This document shows positions 54,062 to 62,726 of a stretch of DNA of 64,000 bases, in pieces (positions within the stretch are counted from its first letter, which is position 1; every line of letters begins with the position of its first letter). The notes beneath the pieces are model-generated. The model was not told where the DNA came from. It made no database searches and saw nothing but the letters and a program-made list of their open reading frames with translations. The DNA lies in assembly GCF_900105255.1 (NCBI RefSeq), contig NZ_LT629763.1:62001-126000 (forward strand), written 5' to 3'. The position numbers were made by a program, and so were the translations under genes. This stretch comes from Halopseudomonas sabulinigri. Lineage in GTDB: Bacteria; Pseudomonadota; Gammaproteobacteria; Pseudomonadales; Pseudomonadaceae.

Positions 54062-55984
54062 TCATATAGATGGTGTTGAGGTAGCTACGGCGTGGTCTGA
54101 CTGTAGACTGATTGCGTTCGCTATATCACGTGCTATCAGCCTAGCGCCGTGCATACTTGGATGGTGCCCATCAAAAAAATAGGCGCCTCCTTCATCCCCG
54201 ACATAGCAGTCGTCGTTTATGCAGAAGTTTTTCCAAGACTCGATTTTTGTGACTGAGGAGGGTAAGCCCGACACTAGGTCAAAAGACTCTGAATATTTAT
54301 TCATAAAGGCCTCCAAAGTCATACTGGTTGCACGTTTTTGGCTAAGCATGATTGAGCGGGCGATCATTGTTGGGGCGTTGTCTGTAGTTTGAGGCAAAGG
54401 GTACATTACAATAACGTTCTTCCCAGCAGACTCCAGGTGCTCAACGCTAGCTTTAAAGCCATCAAGAAAATCACTGGAAATTTTTTGGTTTACCGGGAAA
54501 TAAGCAGAAAGAATTACAGTTTGAATTTGGGGGTCAGCTATTATGGCCTGTAATGTTGCTTCATTATGGCTTCTGCATCCAGGTCTACTTGCTTTTGCTA
54601 AATTTATTGCAGGGGGGCAGGAGCTGTAAGTTAATTGCCTTACAGACTGCTTTTCTGGAGCGAGCTGCTCAGCAAGTGCTGCCGCGATCTCGACGCCATG
54701 GCTGTCGCCCCAAACCGCTACCGAAGAAGGGGAGTTGCTGTGCCCAAGAATGCAAGACTTAGAGTACTCAAGGCGGTTTCCTTCCCCGGAGTGGCACGAA
54801 GCTCGGTAAGGACTATAGTCTTCCAACGCTGCTTCTGCTGCTATTACGTTAGATTCAACCCGAAATGGCAGACCGTTTGTCAGTAGTGTAGATGAGCTCA
54901 ACGCGATGACGGGGAGAAAGATACTTACGACGCATGCAGAAGCCGGAATTGGTCGCAAGCGGGCTATTTTTCCTCGGCTCCATTTTTCAATTGTTGCCCA
55001 TGAAAATAAGCCGATACAAATCGAAATTGCTGCGATCAGAATACTCTGAACAAGATTGCTTGGATAGCCAAATACTAGTCCGTAGAAAACGATGAATGGC
55101 CAATGCCACATGTAGATTGAGTAGGATGCTTTTCCTAAGGTGGTGACGGGAGCGAAATTGAACGCTTTACGAATACTGTTTTGAGGGTGTGCTGTCGAAT
55201 AAATAAGTAGGGCTGCACCCAAAACGGGGAATAGCGCATTGGGGCCTGGAAATGCTGTCTCTTTATTGAAAAAAAAGATACACCATAGGCACATTGAAAG
55301 GCCTGTCCAAGATAGAACTTCGGAGGCGATTCGTCTGCTGGGTATTGGTAAACGTATTAGTGCGAGCAATGCGCCGATTAGTAGCTCCCATGCTCTTGTT
55401 GGAAGAAGATAGAAGGTGGCTGAGCTGTAGTTTTGCAATGCGAGTGATGAAAGTGTAAACGAAACTGCAGCGGCAATCGCAACTAAGGCAATGGGTAGCT
55501 TTAGGCGAAAGGCTATAATGAGTACAAAGGGAAAGAAAATATAGAATTGTTCTTCTATTCCTAATGACCAAGTATGGAGCAGTGGGATTGTGAATGCGGA
55601 TGCCGAGAAGTAGTCGCTAGTGCTCCAAAAAAAGATGTTGGAGGTGAATGTGCCCGCGGCAATCACGCTTTTCGCTATTTCTTGGTATTCGTCCGGCGGG
55701 CTAGTAAAAAATCCAATAATAAGCGTTGCTAAAAGCACTGACGCAAGAACAGGGAAAAGCCTGTCGGCTCGTTTCTGGTAGAAAGTTGAGATCTTAAAAG
55801 TATTGCTCTCTATTTCGCGGCTTATAATGCTTGTTATTAAATACCCCGAAATTACGAAAAAGATATTTACTCCGGAAAATCCGCCAGAGAAGGCTTCAAC
55901 TCCGGAGTGAAAGAGGACTACGGGTACAACGGCGAGAGCTCTAAGGCCATCTATTTCTGGACGATATTTAATCGTACTGCTCAC
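54062..55984 (-). CDS. Membrane acyltransferase with SGNH-hydrolase tail (OafA-like)
   Basis: A 640-residue protein starting at GTG with GGAG upstream. Residues 1-380 form an acyltransferase-3 domain with about ten membrane segments (YRPEIDGLRALAVVPVVLFH, then the RxxR-containing TFYQKRADRLFPVL). The last 240 residues form an SGNH domain with GDSHG (WGDSHGVEIA) and DGHHPSMHGARL. Such proteins move acetyl groups through the membrane and place them on sugars of O-antigen or exopolysaccharide. Local base composition is AT-richer than galE. Confidence 0.9.
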   Translation of the reverse strand: MSSTIKYRPEIDGLRALAVVPVVLFHSGVEAFSGGFSGVNIFFVISGYLITSIISREIESNTFKISTFYQKRADRLFPVLASVLLATLIIGFFTSPPDEYQEIAKSVIAAGTFTSNIFFWSTSDYFSASAFTIPLLHTWSLGIEEQFYIFFPFVLIIAFRLKLPIALVAIAAAVSFTLSSLALQNYSSATFYLLPTRAWELLIGALLALIRLPIPSRRIASEVLSWTGLSMCLWCIFFFNKETAFPGPNALFPVLGAALLIYSTAHPQNSIRKAFNFAPVTTLGKASYSIYMWHWPFIVFYGLVFGYPSNLVQSILIAAISICIGLFSWATIEKWSRGKIARLRPIPASACVVSIFLPVIALSSSTLLTNGLPFRVESNVIAAEAALEDYSPYRASCHSGEGNRLEYSKSCILGHSNSPSSVAVWGDSHGVEIAAALAEQLAPEKQSVRQLTYSSCPPAINLAKASRPGCRSHNEATLQAIIADPQIQTVILSAYFPVNQKISSDFLDGFKASVEHLESAGKNVIVMYPLPQTTDNAPTMIARSIMLSQKRATSMTLEAFMNKYSESFDLVSGLPSSVTKIESWKNFCINDDCYVGDEGGAYFFDGHHPSMHGARLIARDIANAISLQSDHAVATSTPSI

Positions 55985-55999
55985 AATTATTCTCCGTTG

Positions 56000-57415
56000 T
56001 TAATACGCATTCTTGTTGATAAAGCCCTTGAACACGGTCAAGAATACTATCTTCAAATCCAGAAACAGCGACCAGTTACGAATGTAGTCGAGATCGTACT
56101 CGATACGTTTTTCCATCTTGTCGAGTGTGTCGGTCTCGCCACGCCAGCCGTTGATTTGCGCCCATCCGGTTATGCCCGGCTTGACCTTGTGGCGGAGCAT
56201 GTAGCCGCTGATAACCTTGCGATACTCCTCGTTGTGGGCTATCGCGTGGGGACGGGGGCCGACGATAGACATCTCACCACGCAGTACATTGATGAACTGC
56301 GGTAGCTCATCAAGGGAAGTCTTGCGTAGGAAGGCGCCAAAAGGCGTGATGCGGTTGTCGTTACGAGTGGCCTGAGTCACCTTGCCGCCGTTTTCCATAA
56401 CTTTCATGCTACGAAACTTCCATACCTCAATCGGCTTACCGTCAATACCGTAGCGCTTTTGGCGGAACAGGGCAGGGCCGCTGGAGGTCATGCGCACGCA
56501 GAAGGCAATAAACAGCATAGGCAAGGCGATCAGAGCCAGAATAAGACAGGACAGCACAATGTCTTCAATGCGTTTTACGATGCGGTTGGCGCCGTCCATG
56601 GGCGTGTCGAAAATACTGATGCTGGGTAGGCCATTGATCGACTCGCTGCGTGCGTGCAAAAGATCAAAAACAAACACATCAGGAATGATATAGACCGATG
56701 CAGTGCTGTCGCTAAGCTCATCCAGCAGCCATTTGATCTTCAGCTCTGCCCGCATCGGCAGCGTAATATAGATTTTGTCGATGATACCGGCCTTGGCATC
56801 TCTTACCAATGCCTGCATATCGCCATTGGTGGGAATAGAGACGGGTGTACCTGCCAAAGGCACTGGGTCGCTGGACTTGTCGTCATAGAAACCCATCAGA
56901 TTCAGCCCCATCCAGGGCGTGCTCACAATGTTGTCTGCCAAGCGCTGGCCTAGCGGCCCTGAACCTGCAATCGCTACCGAGCGAGTGTTGTAACCACGGC
57001 TGCGTAATTGGCGCATGGTATGCCGCAGCCCCACTCGGTAAAACAGCAGTGCGATCAGCCCGGTGGAAAACCAGATGATCTTGTCCATGTCGGGCAGGCG
57101 GGTGTTCTGAAACAGAAAATAATCGGCAACGAACATACCGGCAAAGGCCACCGCCCAGTTACCGCCAACCTGGCGAAGCTCTTTGAAGGATTCTTCACCG
57201 CGCCAGGAACCGTACAGTTGGCTGAAATCATTGATCAAATAAAACAGGAAGAGTGTGACAAGCAAACTGATCCAGTGATCGCGGTGCAGGGTGGTGTCTT
57301 GCCACCAGAGCACCAGCACAAAGGCCAGGCCGATGACCAGAATATCCAGCCAGCGATGCAGCACGGCAAGCATGGGTTCGTTGGAGCGGATAATGCCATT
57401 CTGGTTATGCATCAT
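56000..57415 (-). CDS. Undecaprenyl-phosphate glucose phosphotransferase (WcaJ-like)
   Basis: A 471-residue polyisoprenyl-phosphate hexose-1-phosphate transferase. About four N-terminal membrane segments are followed by a CoA-binding-like domain (VAIAGSGPLGQRLADN) and the catalytic bacterial sugar transferase domain (KRYGIDGKPIEVWKFRSMKV, TSLDELPQFINVLRGEMS, VGPRP). It transfers the first sugar phosphate to undecaprenyl phosphate. I chose ATG 57415 (MMHNQ), with AGGT upstream; the frame is open to 57490. Confidence 0.92.
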   Translation of the reverse strand: MMHNQNGIIRSNEPMLAVLHRWLDILVIGLAFVLVLWWQDTTLHRDHWISLLVTLFLFYLINDFSQLYGSWRGEESFKELRQVGGNWAVAFAGMFVADYFLFQNTRLPDMDKIIWFSTGLIALLFYRVGLRHTMRQLRSRGYNTRSVAIAGSGPLGQRLADNIVSTPWMGLNLMGFYDDKSSDPVPLAGTPVSIPTNGDMQALVRDAKAGIIDKIYITLPMRAELKIKWLLDELSDSTASVYIIPDVFVFDLLHARSESINGLPSISIFDTPMDGANRIVKRIEDIVLSCLILALIALPMLFIAFCVRMTSSGPALFRQKRYGIDGKPIEVWKFRSMKVMENGGKVTQATRNDNRITPFGAFLRKTSLDELPQFINVLRGEMSIVGPRPHAIAHNEEYRKVISGYMLRHKVKPGITGWAQINGWRGETDTLDKMEKRIEYDLDYIRNWSLFLDLKIVFLTVFKGFINKNAY

Positions 57416-57511
57416 GCTTTCATACCTGAAAAATTCCGTATCAATAACGTCTGTGCAGCAAGAGCAAGGGGGCCAGGCCTTGGAAAGCAAGATCCTGGCG
57501 GAGCGCCGTGA

Positions 57512-58906
57512 TCAAAGGGATTTGATATGGGCTAACAGTTCCTCAGTCTTTTCCTTCATCAATCCTGCGTTGCCTCGGCTTTCGACATTCAGCCGAATCA
57601 CCGGTTCAGTGTTGGAGGCACGAAGATTGAATCGCCATTGTGCAAAGCGAATACTCACTCCGTCCGTGTGATCTACGTCTTCGGCGTTTTCAGAGTAGGC
57701 ACGCTCAATCGCTGCCAACACTGCCGGGGCATCCGACACCGTAAGGTTGATCTCACCAGAGGACGGGAAGGCCGCGATACGTTCGTCGACCAGGGCGGAC
57801 AGCGGCTTCCCTTTCGCGCACAGCAACTCCGCGACCAGTAACCAAGGGATCATACCACTGTCGCAGTAGGCAAAATCGCGGAAGTAGTGATGAGCGCTCA
57901 TCTCGCCGCCGTATATGGCATCTTCCTCGCGCATACGCTCCTTGATGAACGCGTGCCCGGCTTTGGTTTGTACAGCGACCCCGCCGTTGGACTCAACTTG
58001 CTCCACTGTATTCCAGGTCAGGCGGGGGTCATGAATGATCCGCGCGCCTTTTTCTTTCTGCAGGAAGGCTTCTGCAAGTAGCCCGACAATGTAGTAGCCC
58101 TCGATAAAACGTCCCTGCTCGTCAAATAGGAAGCAGCGGTCAAAGTCGCCGTCCCAGGCTATACCCATATCAGCCTTGTGCTCCAACACAGCGTTCCGCG
58201 TCATGTCGCGGTTTTCGATCAATATTGGGTTGGGAATGCCATTCGGAAAGCTGCCATCAGGTTCATGACAAATCTTGATGAAAGTTACAGGAACGCCAGC
58301 TGCTTGGAATGCAGCTTCAATAGCGTCAAGCGCGGGACCGGCGGCGCCGTTGCCCGCATTAACCACTAGTTTGAGTGGTCGCGAAAACTTCGCAATATCG
58401 ATATATCCCATCAGATGTTCGACGAAAGCAGGACGTGTATCCACGCATTCGTAGCTACCGCGCGTAGCGTCATCGACGCGCGGATCGCGGCCGTCGACAA
58501 GGTCGAAGCTCATGGATTCCGCCATGGAGCGGATATCGGCTAGCCCGGTATCGGCTGATATGGGGCGGGAGCCTTGGCGTACCAGCTTGAAGCCGTTGTA
58601 GTCGATAGGGTTGTGTGAGGCAGTCACTTCAATACCGCCGTCGACGCCCAAATGGAAAGTCGCGAAATAGACTTCCTCGGTACCGGCCAATCCCAAATCA
58701 AGGACATCCACACCCTCGTCTCGCAAGCCGTTGGCAAGCGCCGCTTTGAGTTCGGGAGAGGTGGCGCGTACATCGCCTCCCAGCACTATACGCTGAGCCT
58801 TTAGGAAGCGGGCAAAAGCGCGAGCGATGCGGTAGGCGATGTCCTCGTTAAGTTCGGTGCCGAGCTGGCCTCGGATATCATAGGCTTTGAAACAGGTAAG
58901 ATTCAT
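57512..58906 (-). CDS. Phosphomannomutase/phosphoglucomutase
   Basis: A 464-residue alpha-D-phosphohexomutase. The catalytic serine is S97 in TASHNP, the metal loop is [11 protein letters not shown], the sugar-binding loop is [10 protein letters not shown], and [12 protein letters not shown] is the phosphate site. It interconverts hexose-6- and -1-phosphates and so supplies GDP-mannose or UDP-glucose pathways. In Pseudomonas the well-known homologue is AlgC; this one is shorter and more like CpsG/ManB. Confidence 0.93.
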   Translation of the reverse strand: MNLTCFKAYDIRGQLGTELNEDIAYRIARAFARFLKAQRIVLGGDVRATSPELKAALANGLRDEGVDVLDLGLAGTEEVYFATFHLGVDGGIEVTASHNPIDYNGFKLVRQGSRPISADTGLADIRSMAESMSFDLVDGRDPRVDDATRGSYECVDTRPAFVEHLMGYIDIAKFSRPLKLVVNAGNGAAGPALDAIEAAFQAAGVPVTFIKICHEPDGSFPNGIPNPILIENRDMTRNAVLEHKADMGIAWDGDFDRCFLFDEQGRFIEGYYIVGLLAEAFLQKEKGARIIHDPRLTWNTVEQVESNGGVAVQTKAGHAFIKERMREEDAIYGGEMSAHHYFRDFAYCDSGMIPWLLVAELLCAKGKPLSALVDERIAAFPSSGEINLTVSDAPAVLAAIERAYSENAEDVDHTDGVSIRFAQWRFNLRASNTEPVIRLNVESRGNAGLMKEKTEELLAHIKSL

Positions 58907-58952
58907 TTAAAGTCCAATTAAATAAAGTTATCGGAATATGTACGCCATGCTG

Positions 58953-60161
58953 TTATGGTTGATAAGTAGAAGTAGGTCTATGGAGCAGAGGATTATGGTT
59001 TTCGGTGTTTGGCGAGTTGCGCGTTATTAGAGAAGAGGAAAACATTATGCACGCCACGCCGAGGGCGCCATATACACTATTTATTGACGATACCGAAAGT
59101 CCATTTAGAAAAAGAAGGGTTAATACGCATATTTTATATTTTATCGGGCAGCGTCCCAAGAGTTGCCATAGCACGAATAGGGTGGCTACAGTTAATATAA
59201 TGCCATGGTCATAGATTATTCTAAGATTAAAGGAGTGTAAGATAACGGAATAGCAAGTCCCATCTCCCTTGAAGCTGTTAAGTGTGTTGTAATATGACAG
59301 GCTTGAACACACGTGCTGCGGTAACGCTGATATTCGTTCAGCACCAAATAAGTAGTTAAGCACTCCCCAGTCAGAGATCGAAATTAGGAAGCTTTGAAGA
59401 AAACGGTATCTGTCTATGTCTTCAATACTTGCTGTGCCTGAGCGTTGGCTGAAAACGTACACTGCGGCTGCGACACCAATTAGCCCCATGCTGAGGAGAA
59501 GCAAATTCTTGGTTTTGTGAGCTTGCTTAAAATCAAACGAGAAAAGTATTGCTACCGCAATCAACGCGGAGCCAGAGCGGGATCCTGAGGCTGCGGCAAT
59601 TAATAGGATTAGAATTGTGTCAAGTGTCTTGGGTTTGTCTGGGGATATGCTGCATGCAATATATAAAAGTGATAAAAGCATCAGCTCGAAATTATTTTCG
59701 GTAAAGAACGTGGGTCTTGGGTTTCCTAATGCCACTTTCCCAAAGTAGACCAAAAAAAACATGACTAGTGAGGCTCTTAGTATTTTATATATGTCATTCG
59801 AAGTAGATACAGGGCGAGCATAAAATAGCGAGAGTATTAGGAGGTACCAAGTGAATTTATAAGCCATAAGGAAGTCGAGAATGTTTGCTCCTCGCAGCGC
59901 GACGGATATAAACATACCTGCTGTGATGTATATAAATATTAGTGTGGCGACCCTAAGTGTTGTACTTTGTACTCTTCGGCTATGCTGAGCTATAGCGATG
60001 AGGCCAAGCAGGGCGAAATAAACTTCCAATATTCCGTCGGCAGAAAGGCTGGTCACGGCGTCGACTAGCCAGCCGAACAGCATTAAAAATAGCATTCCCC
60101 AGTAAAAAAAGGCTTGAGGAAAGGGTCTGCGCTTTATGGATGAAATAGTGATGTTAAGCAT
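58953..60161 (-). CDS. Wzy-like O-antigen/exopolysaccharide polymerase
   Basis: A 402-residue integral membrane protein with about 11 hydrophobic segments and a large loop around residues 280-320. It has the composition and topology of Wzy polymerases/ligases (e.g. ASGSRSGSALIAVAIL and NNFELMLLSLLY) but low primary-sequence conservation, as usual. It joins lipid-linked repeat units in the periplasm. Start chosen at ATG 60161, which overlaps the wecG-like stop by eight bases; the frame is open to 60197 (TTG). Confidence 0.78.
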   Translation of the reverse strand: MLNITISSIKRRPFPQAFFYWGMLFLMLFGWLVDAVTSLSADGILEVYFALLGLIAIAQHSRRVQSTTLRVATLIFIYITAGMFISVALRGANILDFLMAYKFTWYLLILSLFYARPVSTSNDIYKILRASLVMFFLVYFGKVALGNPRPTFFTENNFELMLLSLLYIACSISPDKPKTLDTILILLIAAASGSRSGSALIAVAILFSFDFKQAHKTKNLLLLSMGLIGVAAAVYVFSQRSGTASIEDIDRYRFLQSFLISISDWGVLNYLFGAERISALPQHVCSSLSYYNTLNSFKGDGTCYSVILHSFNLRIIYDHGIILTVATLFVLWQLLGRCPIKYKICVLTLLFLNGLSVSSINSVYGALGVACIMFSSSLITRNSPNTENHNPLLHRPTSTYQP

Positions 60162-60834
60162 CAGTATGCTTGCGTTCTCTTGTGAAAAAAAAGTCAAAAA
60201 TGAAAAGCGTCATTCCTACGGGGTAGTCGACGGCATATCGAAATAACAGTCGACGTGGCTCTTTAGCAATTCGGTACAGCCAGCGAAGATTATACCTATC
60301 TACCCAAGTAGGATAATAATCTTTGCCTCCTGCGCTTACTAGCTGGTCTAAAAAACCACCGCAGGTGAAGCCGGTGCCTTCCCAGTTTTGCAGGCGAAGT
60401 TCATAAAGAAAGTCTTCTTGTCTGGGAGTACCCATGCTGCAGACAATCACATCACATTCGAGCGCTTTTTCTTTTACGTCTACTTCGGTCTGACCGCTCA
60501 GAAAACCGTCGGAGACAAGCTGCACAATTAGGCTGGGATATCTCTGCTGTAATAACTGAGAAGCCTCTTCCGCTATTCCAGGTGCGGAGCCCACAAGCCC
60601 AACCGAAAGTTGATGACGCTGGCATTCGCTAAAAACTGTAGGTGCTAGAGATGTATCGTCAAAGCTGCTCCTTTTGCTCGGTAGGCCCAAAGCGTTGCTT
60701 AAGCAAACTAAGGCTATACCATCATAGTGCAGTTGGAAGCAGTTCTTGGTGAGATATCCGGGCCGCTGCTTCCTTAGGATTGAGTAAGAGTAAGGGTTTA
60801 CGAAAGTATGGTTCTTATTGTCAATTACGTTCAT
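60154..60834 (-). CDS. WecG/TagA/CpsF-family glycosyltransferase (GT26)
   Basis: A 226-residue protein. HYDGIALVCLSNALG, VGLVGSAPGIAEE, GTPRQEDFLYE and GGFLDQLVSAGGKDYYPTW with RLLFRYAVDYP match the family. It adds a sugar (such as N-acetylmannosaminuronate, glucose or N-acetylmannosamine) to a lipid-linked acceptor. Low GC content. Confidence 0.9.
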   Translation of the reverse strand: MNVIDNKNHTFVNPYSYSILRKQRPGYLTKNCFQLHYDGIALVCLSNALGLPSKRSSFDDTSLAPTVFSECQRHQLSVGLVGSAPGIAEEASQLLQQRYPSLIVQLVSDGFLSGQTEVDVKEKALECDVIVCSMGTPRQEDFLYELRLQNWEGTGFTCGGFLDQLVSAGGKDYYPTWVDRYNLRWLYRIAKEPRRLLFRYAVDYPVGMTLFIFDFFFTRERKHTDA

Positions 60835-60838
60835 GGCT

Positions 60839-61782
60839 TTAGTCGCGACCTTTGGTTGAGTCTTTATTCCTGATGCGGATGAACGCGTTCACTAGGGCGC
60901 GATACTTATCGCGTGGGACAATGCACCGCAATACTTGGCGCGACGCAATTTTTGTTGGCACCCCGGCAGTTAGCCAGGCAGAGAGTATCAGTCTCAGTGC
61001 AGTTAGTTTTTTGCTGGGAGCAAGGTAATATGCCAGCACGGTGGCCTTGTAGCCTTTTGCTGCTCGCTTTGTTAAATAAGGTTCTGCCTTGTTTAGCCAG
61101 TCCAGCACTGGCTTGTAGCCAGAGATATGAGAGGTTCTACCTACTTCAGTTTTATCGGACCATATGGAAAGTGGATTGCTAAGCATTTTGAAGCGAACGC
61201 CGGCATGATGAAGCCTCAGGCAAAAGTCTAAGTCTTGGCCTTTTCGCAAACTTGGATCAAATGGAATTTTTTGAGCAAGTTCTCTTGTTAGTACAATCGT
61301 TGAGGTCTGTATGAACTCGTTTTTTATGAACAAGTACTCACCCATGTCTTCGTCGGGCTTAATGGCACGTGAAGGCCGTAGCCACATGGTGCTCACACCC
61401 CTATCTACGAGGGTCTGAGTGTACCAAGCAGTGTCCATAGAAGGATAAACATGTTTTGAAAATTCAAGTAACTTATCCGGCAAGAAAAAATCGTCACTAT
61501 CAAGGAATGAGATATAGGTACCCTTCGCTGCAAAAATGCCGGTATTCCTGGCTGCCCCCCCCCAGAGTTCTCTTGCTGAAGCACACTAAACCTAACATCG
61601 TTGAGTGATGTGATAACTTGTTTTAGTTCTTCAATGTCGTCGCTTCCGTCGTCTATAATCAAGCATTCAAAGTCAGTGAAAGATTGGTTTTTTACTGAGG
61701 ATAGCGTTGGAAGTATCGAGCTGGCTCTATTATAGGTCGGTATGATTACAGAGAAGGAAGGGGCTTTTTGCTTGTCAGTCAT
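60839..61782 (-). pseudogene. GT2 glycosyltransferase broken by a frameshift at a G9 tract (possibly phase-variable)
   Basis: Two frames together make one GT2 glycosyltransferase. The first (ATG 61782) encodes SFSVIIPTYNRASSILPTL and LIIDDGSDD; it runs off-frame at the poly-G and stops near 61405. The second (frame from about 61555 to 60839) encodes the rest, starting GTYISFLDSDDFFLPDKLLE and continuing through the acceptor domain to the true C-terminus. The break is at nine C on the plus strand (61555-61563), i.e. G9 in the coding strand. Removing two G, or adding one, restores a standard NSGGAARNTG segment. A sequencing error or slipped-strand phase variation are both possible. Confidence 0.85.
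61555..61563 (-). repeat. Nine-base homopolymer (G9 in coding strand) in the GT2 gene
   Basis: The longest homopolymer in the window that lies in a gene; it coincides exactly with the frame change of the GT2 protein. Confidence 0.9.
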
Positions 61783-61788
61783 GGCATG

Positions 61789-62694
61789 TCAATAAAAGTA
61801 AGGGTTGGATTTAAATAGTGAGTATTTTATCTTTCGATAGGCGCCAGTGATAAAGTCATTAACCACACCTTTCCTTCTCTCGATTAAGTGCGTTGAGAGA
61901 TTTAAGTAATCTTTCGAGTATACTATCCGGTTTGTGGAGTGCCACTGCTTATGCCCAGCGGAGAAGTGCATGATCGCCGGGTCGCTTAGAAAATCAGTGT
62001 TCCACCGTGGAGTTAATTCTTTTTCCAGTTCTTGGTGCTTGATAAGCATTGATACTTGGCAGTTGTATGTTGGGCATATTTCTAAAATCTTTCCTTTAAG
62101 TACCACGTTTAAAGCATCTTGGTCCGGCATTCTTAAAATGTCAGAATTTCCGGATAGAAAACTGATTATTTGATCTTTTGTGGCATTTTTGCGCCACTTC
62201 TCTGCATTGATTAAAAGCACGCCAGAGTTAAAGTATAGTTCCGGGCTTTCGATACCTAATCTAGTGGCGTCGTAGAAGGGGTTGACTGCCGCTGCGAGGT
62301 AATTGTCATTGAGTTCTATGCTAATTAAGTCGCAAATATCTTTTCTGACTATGATGTCGCAGTCTAGATATAAAACTCTATCGGCGTTTATCAGCTCCGG
62401 AATCAAAAGGCGATAGTACATCGCTCTAGAGATATGGGTGACTTCTATGAGGTGCTTGAACCCCTCTGGGTCTATAATATGCAGCTGGTTGCGTCCAGGG
62501 CATAACTGTCTTATGGCGTCCTTAAATTCGATACTTGGAGCGTGGTCCATTATTATGCTCACAAACCACTGCTCAGGGTTTGCGGATGCACGCAATAGTG
62601 ACTCCAGTGCAGGTATAATAAACTTAATGTACCGTCCGTCTGCACAGAAGCAAACATGATTGTATTCGTCAGGCTTAATAGTTGGCTCTGCCAT
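61789..62694 (-). CDS. GT8-family glycosyltransferase
   Basis: A 301-residue retaining glycosyltransferase. YLDCDIIV near residue 110 is the DxD metal motif, AAAVNPFYDATRLG and NSGVLLINAEKWR are typical, and PDQDALNVVL and HFSAGHKQWH follow in order. The family uses UDP-glucose or UDP-galactose, both available from galU and galE. Only six bases separate it from the broken GT2 gene. Confidence 0.92.
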   Translation of the reverse strand: MAEPTIKPDEYNHVCFCADGRYIKFIIPALESLLRASANPEQWFVSIIMDHAPSIEFKDAIRQLCPGRNQLHIIDPEGFKHLIEVTHISRAMYYRLLIPELINADRVLYLDCDIIVRKDICDLISIELNDNYLAAAVNPFYDATRLGIESPELYFNSGVLLINAEKWRKNATKDQIISFLSGNSDILRMPDQDALNVVLKGKILEICPTYNCQVSMLIKHQELEKELTPRWNTDFLSDPAIMHFSAGHKQWHSTNRIVYSKDYLNLSTHLIERRKGVVNDFITGAYRKIKYSLFKSNPYFY

Positions 62695-62726
62695 TGTCGT
62701 GCTCTCTAATGTATTTAACCAAGCGA

